Shown in pieces: positions 46,701-58,525 of a stretch of 64,000 nucleotides of DNA; within the stretch, counting starts at the first letter, position 1; each line of letters opens with the position of its first letter. The position numbers and the translations under genes are program-made. The notes beneath the pieces were generated by a model. It was not told the origin of the DNA. It saw only the letters and a program-made list of their open reading frames with translations, and did no database searches. This DNA is from Costus lasius (lineage: Eukaryota > Streptophyta > Magnoliopsida > Zingiberales > Costaceae), in contig CM050449.1 in the NCBI GenBank assembly GCA_027563935.2, forward strand, positions 71,948,556 through 72,012,555. Reading direction: 5' to 3'.

Positions 46701-47670
46701 CTCGTGCCCCGTTTCCAACTCGTAGGTCCACCTCATGCTATCCCACCTGTCTTCTTCTCTTGAGTTCCTGCACATTTGAACAAATGTGAACTCCACATGC
46801 AGTGTCCAACACCCATGAAATAGAAGAAGCAACCATGACTTTAGTCACAAAAATACCTGAGCCAGAAGTGGAAGGCTTGCTTCCCTTCTTCTCTCCTCGG
46901 AGCGCTCTACAGTCCTTCTTCCAGTGACCCAGCTGGCCACAATGGAAGCATCTGTTGTCCTTTGACCGCTTTATCTTTTGTTTCAAAGCCTTGTTGTAGC
47001 TCTTGATAGGGGTTTTGCCCTTCTTTCCCTTCTTTTTATTCCCAGAAGGGACCATCAAAACAGAGGATGAAGGCCTTCCCTTCTCAAGAGTCTGCTCTGT
47101 AGTGCAGAGCATATTCAGTAATTCTGCCGGAGTACAGTCAATTTTGTTCATATAAAAATTAATAATGAACGCATCGAAAGAAGCCGGAAGAGACTGCAAG
47201 ATAATGTCTACAACAAGTTCTTGATTGATGGTATGACCCAGTTTCTCTAGAGCTTCTTTGTACCCAATCATCTTGAGTACGTGAGCTCCCACTGGACTCC
47301 CTTTAGTCAGTTTGCTATGAAAGAAAAGTTTCGTCAAGTTATAGCGTTCTGTCCTTGCCTGTGCAGCATACAGCAATTTCAGATTTGCTATAATATCAAC
47401 AGCAGACAAATCCTCATGCTGACGCTGGAGCTCGGGCGTCATTGACGCAAGCATAAGGCAAGCGACATCAGTACTATCACTGACGTGCTTCTCATAAGCA
47501 TCTCGAACCACCCTTGCGACGTTCGCAGCGGGTTGAGCCGGCATTGCCGACTCAAGGACGTACAGCTTTCTCTCAGCTTTGAGGACAATCTTTAACTGTC
47601 TGTACCAGTCTGAGAAGTTTGGCCCAGCAAACTTCTCCTTTTCCAATATGGATCGCAAGTTGAGCCCTGT
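43784..47670 (-). pseudogene. gag-pol of copia element B-minus, disrupted
   Basis: Collinear with the intact B-plus protein, this keeps gag, zinc knuckle CFHCGQLGHWKKDC, protease LDTACGVHIC, integrase with HSDVCGPF, RSDQGGEYLS and GVTERRN, RT with YVDDILIIGND, and RNase H. By comparison, the start codon position (about 47668-47670) reads ACA instead of ATG. A TAG at 46738-46740 replaces a Gln, a TAA at 45502-45504 a Gln, a TGA at 44213-44215 an Arg (CGA) and a TAA at 43988-43990 a Gln. One base is deleted near 44346, giving a frameshift and TGA. All four substitution stops fit single C-to-T changes. Integrase reads RSDQGG where B-plus has RSDRGG. The protein cannot be made in one piece. Confidence 0.92.
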
Positions 47671-49467
47671 GGTGTTCGTTGCTGTAAGAATCTACAACAT
47701 AGCAAGAACAACAAGGTCAATATCCATGTTAGAATCATTCTAGGACTTAAGAGTGATTCTTTTCTCACTATTTTATCTGACTAAAAATCCAATAAAACAG
47801 CCCGAAAAAGTAAAACTCTTTTAGTGAGATGGGATCCAGATTTCATATTTGATCTCCGCGTCCCGCTCAGGCAAGATAAGATGCACAGAGAGTTGAAGCA
47901 CTAATCACTAGTAGGCAATCCATGCCAATCGCCAACCCGTGCGATTCCCCTTCATCTAGGCAATCCATGAGACTGTGCCAACTGAGTTGGTACAACACAG
48001 TTTCTGATTCCTCAGATGGCTGCCTCCATATAGCTATCATATGCTCAATTTGTAGCCTATATGGTCAAGCTGACCTGACCTACTTCCTGGACCACCACGT
48101 GCTATGCTGAGCAACGAGAAGCGATAAATCCCTTCTCTGTAGCATGTAGGTGTAATCGCGCACCATCTGAAGATAGCTGGGCGTGCCCACTGAGTGGGTA
48201 CAACACGGCCCCAACGATAGTCAGAACAGTGAGGTTTCGCGTCAGAAGGCAATCGATAGCTTGATATTTCCGTTGGATTTTAACGGTCTTTTTATCTTCT
48301 TACTATCATACAAATTCTATAGTGATAGCTGAAGAATAAAACATGCATGTGCTACTTACTTAAAACAGTAAATGAAAGCACCATTATCTTATGTGGTAAA
48401 TGCCCATAAAACTTAAGTAAAACCCTAGTTTAACAAAAGTCTTTACTTGAGCTCTTTATGGGACTCCTGTACCTCATCCGGCCCAGCCCGGGCCCAAACG
48501 CCATCTGCAGCCCAAATGCGCCCACCAGATAGAATGCGCCTGTTCTAGATTTGAACTCTAGACCACCCACCTAGTGAAGCCAACTGCTGCAAACGCCTCT
48601 GCCATATGTGCTGTGTGCTCATGTCTGATCAAATTACATTTTAAAAACTATCTAGACATGGTTTGACATGCAGGTCAATTATACATTTTAATAATTTCAA
48701 ATGTGACTCGCAGATCATATCAAATATATTAATTTCCAGGCACACAGGCCCCAGCACAGCATACAAAATAGGGCAGCCCACATAAGATTAAATAAACACT
48801 CAATATACTCAATGCAACATGTTAAACATGTACTACATGTGATCCATACAGAAATAAAAATTTTCGAAAAACCCATGGCATCAATTTTATTTCCTTATGT
48901 GCCCCACTACCTTACAACGGTCCATTAACAGATATCCATTCGTCAGACCAAGTCAGACCCACTGCCCTTGCATGCACCCAGTCATAACTGACTTGAGTCG
49001 ACCCAATGTTCGACTATGCATGCCTTAAGGGCTGAACGTCCCACATGATTTCCGGCAAGCGGGTGTGAACCCAGGCCATAATCATGATCGTTCACTAGTC
49101 GCCTCAAACAGACATCGCTACACGCCCTTCTGCAGTCGGCTTATAGCCACCTGTACAGCTTGCGCACAGGTGCTATCCAGCCGCCCATCCAGGCTGTCAG
49201 ATAGTCTGATTAGGCTGTTGGGTCCATACTTGACTAACGACTTCAAAACTGTTAACCCGTATAAGTGTTTGAAGTAGGCGCACAGATAGATCTAGTGGAG
49301 TCGCGCATGAAGATAATTTTTGTTTGAAAAACAACTATGATACATGCGCAAACTATGTATGTAAACTTTGCATCATGTAGTCGCATGTGAACATAAAGAA
49401 GATCTACCCAATAACTCAAACATGGATCACAACAAGGCAACCATATGCATCAAGTCAGAAAAACCTC
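47671..49467 (-). other. Leader of B-minus
   Basis: This non-coding region is parallel to the B-plus leader. It contains the decayed tRNA-like segment at 48537-48590 and the acceptor-like tract next to gag. No ORF is supported. Confidence 0.7.
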
Positions 49468-49479
49468 GCTCTGATACCA
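49468..49479 (-). other. Primer-binding site of B-minus
   Basis: The minus strand reads TGGTATCAGAGC, perfect for initiator tRNA-Met, one base inside the 5' LTR. Confidence 0.95.
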
Positions 49480-49480
49480 C

Positions 49481-51135
49481 TGTTAGCAAACCTAGTTCAC
49501 AAGCATTATTCAAAAACTTGTTGCAGCGGAAATACTAGGATCGCATGACATGAGTATTTGATCAACCTTGTTTAACTTGTATAAGACAAGTTAGAGTATT
49601 ACCTGTGCCATGATGTGAGAGGTGACTTGGAAGATGAAAGGGGCGAGTGCCTCTTCTCCAAAGATGTCACACACAAGATGAGAAAGACTTTCTTCCTTGT
49701 GTTCCTTGTGCTAGCAAAGACACCAAGGAGTCTTGATCGTCTCTAGGAAAGGATGATGTGTGTCCCCTTGGCCGGTCGAGCTTCTCTTCCTTGCGTGAAG
49801 ATGATCCACACGAGAGCGAAGAGAGGAGGAGGCGAGAGGGCTTTCGAAAAAATGTGGATGCACAAAAAGGAAAATTCGGCCACCACTTATGGTAAGAACC
49901 GAATTAGTAACTCCCTCCATAACTACCCTTTAAGCGATCGAAAACTCCTCTTTGAATTGAACCATGCGTTCACAAGTGAACCGGTTCAATCTCAATTTGG
50001 TTCAAGCACCAAATCAAACCAGCCCTGGTTATAATCTTCTTTGAACCAAATGGCTCAAGATCTAACCACACATCACATTGAACCCCTGATCTTTACGATC
50101 AAGCTTCAATCCTCCGATCAAAGCTTACCGATCACATGTCCTAATCAATCAAACATGATTAGACTAGATCTCACTTTTAATCAGAGCTTAAAATCCTTTA
50201 AACTGAACTAGAATAATTCCAGTCCACACGATCTGACATAAGTAAGCCATATCATCAAATTGTGCGACCCTAAGGGTTTCCTTCAATGTCGGTAACGATA
50301 ACTTACGTTATCACGACCAGAGAGAGGTATCTAGCAACACATCACTGTCTTCCAATATGAAGGAAAGAGTCTTCCAAGACTACTCCCAAACTACAGCACA
50401 AGTGTGAATCTCATTCACTTGGCATACATGTTTCCCTTTGCCACTGGATGTTCTTGTCGGACAAGCGTGTCAAGCCTGTGATTCCAACATGATGAAAATG
50501 GTTAGATCAGATGAACATAGTCGTCTGGGTATGGCCATACACATTCTCAACCATTTCATCCATAGGGCCCCCTTAGAACATCACACTCCAACCAGGAGAG
50601 GCAATCCTATATCTATCACAAGTACCCTAACATGATTCATGCCCACTATCCAAGATAATCCTTAATCATTATCTTTCAAATGATATGGAACTACCTCAAG
50701 ATAATGCCAATCATCACTTAGAAACACAAGTGATCTCAAGTCAGAGGGAATATGCCACTTGCTTGCATACAAGGATTATTCACATTGTGACAAACAATTG
50801 AATATCCTGAGAAGGGTCAGTCCAGTACATCCAATGCACCTATGTGTCTAAATCTTATTCCATGCTCGAAGCATCCTATAAGATTAGAACACATATTAGT
50901 CTCAATCATACCAAGGCTGTCTCATGTTCACCAAGATATCTCGACTAAGGACAAAACTGAATGTCAGCTAAACTGAACATCATTGAGACATTACCCAGAA
51001 GTATACATATAACAGCAGATAATGTAACAATCTGAATAACAACAATTGCATTTTAAAACAAATATATTTAGTTTATACATGATACTGACAATAACCCAAG
51101 GCCTCAAACATTAGCCTTAAGTGCATACCCTAACA
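49481..51135 (-). repeat. 5' LTR of B-minus, 1655 bp
   Basis: It runs from TGTTAGCAAACC to GTGCATACCCTAACA and has the same length as the 3' LTR. Confidence 0.95.
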
Positions 51136-51140
51136 GACAT

Positions 51141-52406
51141 GCCTTAGAAGCATGCATTCCATCCAAGGAAGAAGGGGGAGGTGCCCTTTACTTCCATAAT
51201 AAAGCAAAGGCGCCAACTTCTCCGCATTATACCCATAGGCACCAATGGGAGAAGTTTTCTCCCCATTATACCCTTTTAGCCTCTTGTCTCTTCATGACAA
51301 CTTATTAGTGAGCCCAATCAACCAATGGGCCTAGCCCAAAGTCCATTATGCATGTTATCCAAGCCATTGGAACCAATCCAATGTAACCCAAGGTCAAATG
51401 AGGCTAACCATGGTTAATTTGGTTAAAATGCCAAAAACTGAAGTTGGCTCTAATAAGTTTCTTCCATCTGATCATGCCCATTGGCGCTGATGAAATCTCC
51501 AAAACAGATCCGAGCTATACAATAACTCGATCATAAGGCTTCCCGATCAATACGATAACTCAAGTATCTTGGTGTGTGACATGTAGGTCCCTTTGACGGT
51601 GGTAGTGCTGACCAAAGGTCACCACAAGCAGTGAGTGGCACCTAGCAGTGCATCGCTGCTACCCAAGTCATCGGAATGGATATTGACATCGACATCCCCA
51701 TCAATGCGACTAGGTACAGATACATTACAGTCCCTTTGCCGAACTGATATCCGATTGGACAAGTGTGTCATCACTTGTTTTAACCCAATCACATGGCTAT
51801 GACTAAATCAGGTCTTCACCTCGGTATGACCATACACTTTTAGTCATAGACCATAGAGGAGCTCCATGGATATCATGTTTCCCATAGGAAGGGGCAAATC
51901 CTTTTGTCTATACATTGATCATCTGATATGGGTAGTGACATACTCCATGACAACCGTTATAACCTCCCAATTACAGCGAGGTGTTAGGTTGCATCAAAGC
52001 ATGTCCCTAACCATATAGAAGAGTCAATGACCTCAAGTCTAAGGATCAATGCATCTCCTATCACTTGTGAGGGTAACTCATGACACCAAGTCATAGCCTC
52101 ACAGCGGGTCTGTCCAGTATATCTACCATTGATATACTCATATGTCTGTGTTAGTAGCCCTTGCTTAACCAGCCCATATTCTAGTCTCACAAGTACCATA
52201 GCTGTCCCTTATCAACTAAGGTATATCGACTGGGACAATCTTTCGAGCACATATCCAATCTGTCTCTATAGACATTATCATATATGTACATAAATGCAGA
52301 TGTAGACAAACAACGATAATGACAATGCCAGTGTGATATAAGAAATACTAAAGTCAAGTAGTACATAGGTTGACCAAATATAGCTCTTAGGGCATATACA
52401 CCAACA
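51141..52406 (-). repeat. 5' LTR of A-minus, second segment
   Basis: It resumes after the duplicated gacat with gccttagaagcatgc and follows the A-minus 3' LTR to CATATACACCAACA. The next five bases are caact, the outer target duplication. Confidence 0.92.
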
Positions 52407-52514
52407 CAACTAGGAGTCATTATGTGCCTACCTCATTAATCCCTCCCCATTATACCCTTTAGCCCATCTAACTCTTCATGACATCTTATTAGAAAGCCCC
52501 ATTGCATAATGGGC
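52407..52514 (-). repeat. Degenerate Angela-related LTR, continuation from 11071
   Basis: After the second caact copy the host LTR goes on with 'aggagtcattatgtgcc', 'ccattatacccttt' and 'cttcatgacatcttatta', motifs shared with the A-type LTR. It is cut at 52514 by the gypsy element; tgggc (52510-52514) would be that element's left target duplication. Confidence 0.65.
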
Positions 52515-53588
52515 TGATGGAGGGCCTGACACAGCTCCTAGAAGATCCACTAGAGCTCGGAGGAAGCCCGTCAAGTATGGCTTCACTTAATGCCTTGTCT
52601 CCATCCAAAGAAGCCAACAAGATCAGCCCACTTAATGCCTTGTCTCCATTTTGAATTTTCTCCAATTATCTAAGGGGCGCAAGGGGCCAATGACCACCTT
52701 GCCCTCATCTTATCCTCATCTCTAAGCTGCCTATTTATGTATCCCCATTGCATCATGCGCATAGCATTGTTGAGTAATATTGTTCACTAGTTTCCTAGCC
52801 AAATGAAGGGTGCTTGTGTCGCCTAGGGTGCTTGTGTCGCCCAAACCTTCCTTCTTCCCTCTTCTTCCATCAAGAGCCGAGCCTCTCCTCTTATCCCCTC
52901 GCCACTCCCTTTCAACATGCAAGGCCGAGACTCATCTCCATCAAGGCAAGAACAACAAAGAGATCTAGAACTCAGGATGGCGCAAAGAACATGGAAGCAT
53001 CTCTTGGTCTTCTTCAAGGCGATTCTCTAAGTTGAGTATTCCAACCTCTTGTGCTTTCACTTCCTACACTTTAAGAACATCTTACTACACATCTTTGGAT
53101 CTTTGTAGGGATTGGCGCAAGGTGAAAGAAGCTTGGCGCTTCACCCCCCTCTCTCCCCCTTTAGATAGTCTATTTCTTTGTTAGCAAGAGAACTTGGAGG
53201 ACTAGCCTCCCTCTTGACCCTTTTGCATTGTTGGTGTTTAATTAACTTTATAACTCACCCACGCCTGTGTGGGGTTGCTGGATGCCCTGTGTGTAACCTG
53301 CACCTTCCATTAGAGTAGGACCGGTGAAGAATGGGAAGGACGGTCCTTTAATTCTCAAGGAGCACAAGGTGAGTCTTCTTTAAGATATCGTCATTTATTT
53401 TAAAGCAAGTAGTGTAAGTTTTATTTTCAAGCAAGTAGTATAATTTTTGATTTTCTTATCTAAAATTACAAAAAAAACTATTTTCCAACTTCGTTAGTGT
53501 AATTCGGTTTTGTCTAGTTTATGATATTAACAAAAAATAATATTTTCGAAACTCGTTGTTTGCATGCTTGTGATCTACCCCTACATCA
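52515..53588 (+). repeat. 5' LTR of the CRM/Reina-like element, 1074 bp
   Basis: The ends TGATG and CATCA are perfect inverted repeats, and the primer-binding site follows three bases later. The minus-strand frame 52731-52922 and its neighbours are not genes. Confidence 0.8.
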
Positions 53589-53591
53589 TCT

Positions 53592-53603
53592 TGGTATCAG
53601 AGC
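53592..53603 (+). other. Primer-binding site of the CRM/Reina-like element
   Basis: TGGTATCAGAGC is a perfect match to initiator tRNA-Met. Confidence 0.93.
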
Positions 53604-53804
53604 CTAGGCCCCAAGATTAGAGATTTAAGCCTTCAAAGCTTAATTTTCTAACTTCTAGGTGATTTTTGGAACTAGGTTGTTTGAAAGAAAGGGTTTTCAT
53701 AATTGGCTATTCTATCTTATCATACCAGTAGCCCTATTTTTCATCTACAAATCTTTTCAAAATCAACCATGCAAACCTGAGCTAAGGATGAAAACACCCA
53801 ACCC

Positions 53805-56800
53805 ATGGATTTAAATACCTTGGCTGAGATGATTGCAAATCTAACTCAAAGGATGGACAACATAGACACAAACCTAAATCAACTCAATAATAAGGTGCAA
53901 GAAATAGAAGAGTCCAATAGGAGTAGATCTCCTAGCCGCCCACCTAGTGAACACAACTCTAGACATTCTCTAGAACCTATGCCGAGGAATCAAACCCCAA
54001 GGAACACCCCTAGGAACACTCCACAAAACTTTGAATGGGAAGGACACCATGTCCAAACCCATCAAAATCCTATACCTAGGGATGACTACATGCAACATGC
54101 TGTGAAGCTTAACCCGCCCACTTTTAATGGATCCCTTGATCCTAGAAAATACTTAGATTGGGCAACCAAACTGGAGCAATACTTCGAATGGAGTATGCTG
54201 CCCGAGCACTCTAAGGTTAGGTTTACCAAATGCCTTCTTGAAGGTTCTGCTAGACTCTATTGGAGCAATGTAGAAAGAAGCCTGCAGATGTCTAGACAAC
54301 CCCCCATTACAAGATGGGAAGAGATGAACTCTAGACTGAGAGAAAAGTATGTTCCTCTAAACTTTCACAATAAGCTTCTCAACCAAACTAGTAGCCTTAC
54401 CCAAGGAAACTCAACTGTAGAAGAGTACATGATAGAGTTTGATGAACTTTTGTTGAGGAGTGAGATGGATGAAGACCCTATGTTTACCCTGAGTAGGTTC
54501 AAAAATGGTCTTAGAACAGAAATTAAGAGAGGACTTGCCTATTACCAAATAGACACCATAGAGGAAGCTTACCAAAGAGCCCTTGAGGTACAACACCAAC
54601 TTAAGACTAGGAAGGAAACCATGACCCTAAAACCAACCTATAGGACCTCTCCTAGCAGTTCACACCCCAACTCTTCAACCCCTAAACCCAAGCCAACCCA
54701 AACTCTGGTTGTCTGCCATCACTGTAAACAACCAGGTCACCTTATAAGTAACTGTCCTAAGAAGGTAATGGTTATAACTGAGGAATATGTAGAACCAGAA
54801 GCTGAACCTGAGGAAGCCTTAGACCAAGATCCTAATTGCTATAATATTGAGCTAAATGACTATGATAGTGAAGAGGATTTTTTCCTCAACACTCTGGGAG
54901 TAGTCAGGTGCACCCTGATCAACCCCACCCCTACCGAAGATTGGCGTAGAACTAGCATCTTCCACACTTACTCAAAATGCCATGGTCACATGTGCAAAGT
55001 AGTAATTGATGCAGGAAGCAGTTTGAATGTCGTCTCTCAGGTGGCAGTCACCAAACTCAATCTAAAGGCAGAACCTCACCCTAAGCCTTATAGCATTTCC
55101 TAGGTCAATCAGACTAGCGTTCCTATCTCTCATAGGTGCCTTGTCCCATTACAGCTTGGTGCTTACCAAGGGGAATTATGGTGTGATGTCATCACAATGG
55201 ATGTCGCCCAAATTCTCCTAGGCAGCCCTTGGTTTTTTGACATGGATGTTGTCCACTACGGTAGGACCAACACTTATGTCTTCAATCACAATGGGCAGAA
55301 GATTAGGCTTAAACCCTCATTGCATAAGGAACTTAGAGTCTCCACTAGCAAAGGTAGGATAGAAGAACCCAAACAACCAAAACCGACCATCCAACTTATC
55401 CAACCCCAAACCTTTGCTAAGGAATGCTTAGAAAACCAGCCTCTCTATACCCTTATCATCAAGGAGGCCACACCTGAGACTGAAACCAAAACCCCTCCTG
55501 AGATAGAGAACATTCTAGAAGATTATAGTGAGCTTATCCCAGATGACTTACCCAATGGCCTTCCCCCACTTAGAGATATTCAACATGTTATAGACCTTGT
55601 CCCTGGATCCACGTTACCCAACCTTCCTCATTATAGGATGAACCCTACTGAGCACACCGAACTCAAGAGGCAAGTAGATGATCTTTTAGCCAAGGGTTAT
55701 ATTAGGGAAAGCCTTAGCCCATGTGTTGTTCCTGCCCTCTTGACCCCCAAGAAGGATGGAAGCTGGCGCATGTGCATAGACTGCCGTGCCATAAACAAGA
55801 TAACTGTGAAGTATAGATTCCCTATCCCAAGGTTATATGATATGTTAGACATGCTAGTTGGGTCTAGGTGGTTCACCAAACTTGATCTTAGGAGTGGATA
55901 CCATCAAGTTAGAGTTAGGGAAGGAGATGAATGGAAAACCGCTTTCAAAACGAAAGATGGTTTATATGAGTGGTTAGTGATGCCCTTTGGCTTAACTAAC
56001 GCCCCTTCCACTTTTATGAGGCTTATGACACAAGTCCTGAAACCTTAAATAGGTAGATTCCTAGTTGTTTACTTTGATGACATCTTAATTTTTAGCAAAA
56101 CTAAGGAAGCACACCTAGATCATCCCAGAAAAACCCTTGACCTACTTAGGAAAGAGAAGCTTTACATCAACTTAAAGAAATGTTCTTTTCTCTCCTGCAG
56201 CGTTGTCTTTCTAGGGTTCATAGTGTCTGAGCATGGCCTTCAAGCTGACCCAGCTAAGGTCCAAGCAATCCTAGACTGGCCAGAACTCAAAACTCTCACT
56301 GAAGTTAGGAGCTTCCATGGTTTAGCTACCTTCTACCGAAGGTTTATTAGAAACTTCAGTATAATTGTTGCCCCTATTACTAGTTGCTTAAAACTAGGAG
56401 ACTTTACTTGGACTAAATCTGCTAGCCGAGACTTTAGTGATCTCAAAGTTAGGATGACCACAGCCCCAGTCCTCAGACTCCCTGACTTTAGTAAAGTCTT
56501 TGAGGTTGACTGTGATGCCTCTGGAATTGGCATAGGTGGGACCCTCAGTCAAGAAGGTCACCCTGTTGCCTTTTTCAGTGAAAAACTCAATGAGGCAAAA
56601 CAGAAGTACTCAACTTATGATAAGGAATTCTATACTGTAGTTCAGTCTCTTAGATATTGGAGGCATTACTTGATCCATAATGAGTTTATCCTTAATAGTG
56701 ACCATCAGGCTTTGTCCTACCTTAGTGCTCAAAAGAAGCTAAACATTAGGCATGCCAAGTGGGTAGAGTACATCCAGCAATACACCTTTGTCTTAAAACA

Positions 56801-57522
56801 CAAATCAGGAAAAGAAAACAAAGTAGCTGATGCTTTAAGTAGAGTTACTTTACTTATGCAAAAATTTCATGTTCAAGTTACTAGCTTTGAAAGTATGAAA
56901 CTTGCTTACACTGATTGTCCTGACTTTGCTTATATACATGCTGAACTTAGTGTTGATCCCCTGAGTCATCCTTTGTACACCCTTAGGGATGGGTTCTTAT
57001 TTCTTGGACCTATACTTTGTGTCCCTTAGACCTCAATTCGAGAGTTCCTCATTTGGGAATTGCACGGAGGAGGGTCTGCAGGTCACCATGGTCGGGATAA
57101 AACCCAAGCCTTGGTTGAGGAGTGGTTCTTTTGGCCGAACCTCAATAGGGATGTTGCCCCTACACCCCTCTGCCCATTCCTCAAGCTCCATGGCAAGACC
57201 TAAGCATGGATTTTATCCTAGGGTTGCCCAAAACATCTAGCAAGCATGATTCCATCTTTGTAGTAGTAGATAGATTCACTAAGATGGCCCATTTCATTCC
57301 TTGTTATAAAACCTCTAATGCCTCTCACATAGCCAAGTTATTTTTTTAAGGAGGTTGTTAGGCTACATGGTACCCCCCTTACCATAGTTTCTGATAGGGA
57401 CACCTGATTTGTCAGTTATTTTTGGAAGACTCTGTGGACCTTATTAGGCACCAAACTGAAGTTCTCTACAACCTATCATCCCCAAACGGATGGTCAGGCT
57501 GAAGTGGTCAACCGATTGTGGG
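53805..57522 (+). pseudogene. gag-pol of the CRM/Reina-like element, disrupted and truncated
   Basis: Gag starts with the ATG at 53805. A coiled-coil-like N-terminus (residues 1-40) is followed by a polar linker and the retrotransposon gag core (about 95-270). The zinc knuckle CHHCKQPGHLISNC is at 304-317 and protease VVIDAGSSLN has Asp at 402. A TAG at 55101-55103 stands where a Trp is expected. The same frame continues through RT: catalytic YFDD lies at 56070-56081, just after a TAA at 56046-56048 that replaces a Phe-like codon. RNase H (VDCDASGIGIG) follows. Another TAG at 57027-57029 begins the integrase part. There a deletion removes the second half of the HHCC zinc domain and the frame shifts, but [14 protein letters not shown] and [10 protein letters not shown] (three DDE residues) remain. 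The copy is non-functional. Confidence 0.88.
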
Positions 57523-57957
57523 GTCAAAATTGTTACATTAAGAAATGTATTATGACCGTTTTCAAATTCACCTTAGATTAATAAGGCATTTTTGTTAATG
57601 GGTTCTGGCTTCCAATGAGCGCAAGCGCTCATTGTTAATTACCCCTAAAACTAGGGAACCTTTGATTAAGAGATCTATAACACGCAACAAAATAAGAAAG
57701 ACAGAGTCAAATGATATCATTCATGAATTTAATTTGATGTGATACATAAGAAGATAAAGGAAAAGAGTCTTCATCAATTTAGGCGGTTTGTGTTCGTCAA
57801 CTTTGGTCTTGTGATGGCGTATTAGGTAATACCCGGCCTAGGCGGTACAACGTTATATCGAGGAATTACACCCCGATGGTAAACATCGACGTACGCACTT
57901 CCCAAACGATATTTCATTGTAATGCATTAAGGCACGTTGGATGTTGGAATTGAAAAA
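57523..57957. other. Non-coding DNA before the minisatellite
   Basis: No gene is supported. It holds a perfect palindrome AATGAGCGC-AA-GCGCTCATT at 57614-57633 and the left of two diverged direct repeats (57841-57933). Confidence 0.5.
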
Positions 57958-58525
57958 GCCTTGTGGCGTATTGGGTAATTTGATTTGGAAATCTACCCAT
58001 CCTTGAGGCATATTGGATAATTTGACTTGGAAGTTTGTCCGGCCTTGCGGCGTGTTGGATGGTTTGACTTGAAAATTTATCCGGCCTTGCGGCGTATTGG
58101 ATAATTTGATTTGGAATTTATCCGGCCTCCTGGCGTGTTGGATAATTTGATTTGGAATTTATCTGGCCTTGCGGCGTGTTGGATAATTTGATTTGGAATT
58201 TATCCGGCCTTGCGGCGTGTTGGATAATTTGATTTGGAATTTATCCGGCCTCGTAGCGTGTTGGATAATTTGATTTGGAATTTATCCGGCCTTGTGGCGT
58301 GTTGGATAATTTGATTTGGAATTTATCCGGCCTTGCGGCGTGTTGGATAATTTGATTTGGAATTTATCCGGCCTTGCGGCGTGATAGATAATTTGGTTTG
58401 CCTTGCGGCGTGTTGGATAATTTGATTTGGAAATCTACCCATCTTTGAGGCATATTGGATAATTTGATTTGGAAGATTATCCGGCCTTGCAGCATACTGG
58501 ATAGTTTGATTTGAAAAATTATCAC
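57958..58525. repeat. 41-bp minisatellite, about 14 units
   Basis: The core unit 'ccggccttgcggcgtgttgg' plus 'ataatttgatttggaattta' recurs at a 41-bp spacing. Central units (about 58080-58380) are nearly identical and outer ones diverge; one unit near 58381-58400 is shortened. Direct repeats of about 90 bp flank the array (57841-57933 and 58541-58629, sharing 'cc[cg]gatggtaaac'-like cores). An antisense frame at 58364-58615 exists only because the unit lacks stops. Confidence 0.93.

Larger units (their letters stand above)
42109..51135 (-). mobile_element. Full-length Ty1/copia element B-minus (Angela/BARE-like), coding region inactivated
   Basis: The 9027-bp element is flanked by perfect duplications gacat (42104-42108 and 51136-51140). 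Both LTRs are exactly 1655 bp and differ at about a dozen sites by eye. The primer-binding site and polypurine tract are intact. gag-pol is nearly complete but carries four stops, one frameshift and a lost start codon. It is a B-type relative of B-plus rather than a copy of it, because the LTRs of the two differ widely. Confidence 0.94.
11072..52406 (-). mobile_element. Ty1/copia element A-minus (Angela/BARE-like), split by nested insertions
   Basis: This is the outermost copia insertion of the stack. Its 3' LTR is 11072-13022 and its 5' LTR is 41422-42108 plus 51141-52406. The pol remnant is 13044-15039 and a 28-bp leader stub with primer-binding site is at 41394-41421. Between pol and leader it has lost its gag, protease and most integrase in a deletion that also removed the left end of the inserted A-plus element. 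The LTRs start TGTTGGTGTATATGCC in element orientation, close to the Angela/BARE pattern. The two LTRs differ at many more sites than those of the elements inside it, as expected for the oldest insertion. Confidence 0.85.
52515..57522 (+). mobile_element. Ty3/gypsy chromovirus (CRM/Reina-like), 3' truncated
   Basis: A plus-strand element with a 5' LTR (TGATG...CATCA), primer-binding site, gag and pol in gypsy order. The segment [21 protein letters not shown] and the run from [24 protein letters not shown] resemble the CRM and Reina chromovirus clades. Assignment between them is open because the integrase C-terminus and chromodomain are lost. The sequence breaks off at about 57522, right after EVVNR, and unrelated DNA follows. 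No 3' LTR is present. Confidence 0.85.

Noticed and set aside
57958..58525. Regular 41-bp repeats considered as a CRISPR array
   Set aside because: Units are contiguous tandem repeats without unique spacers, and the genome is a plant nuclear one.
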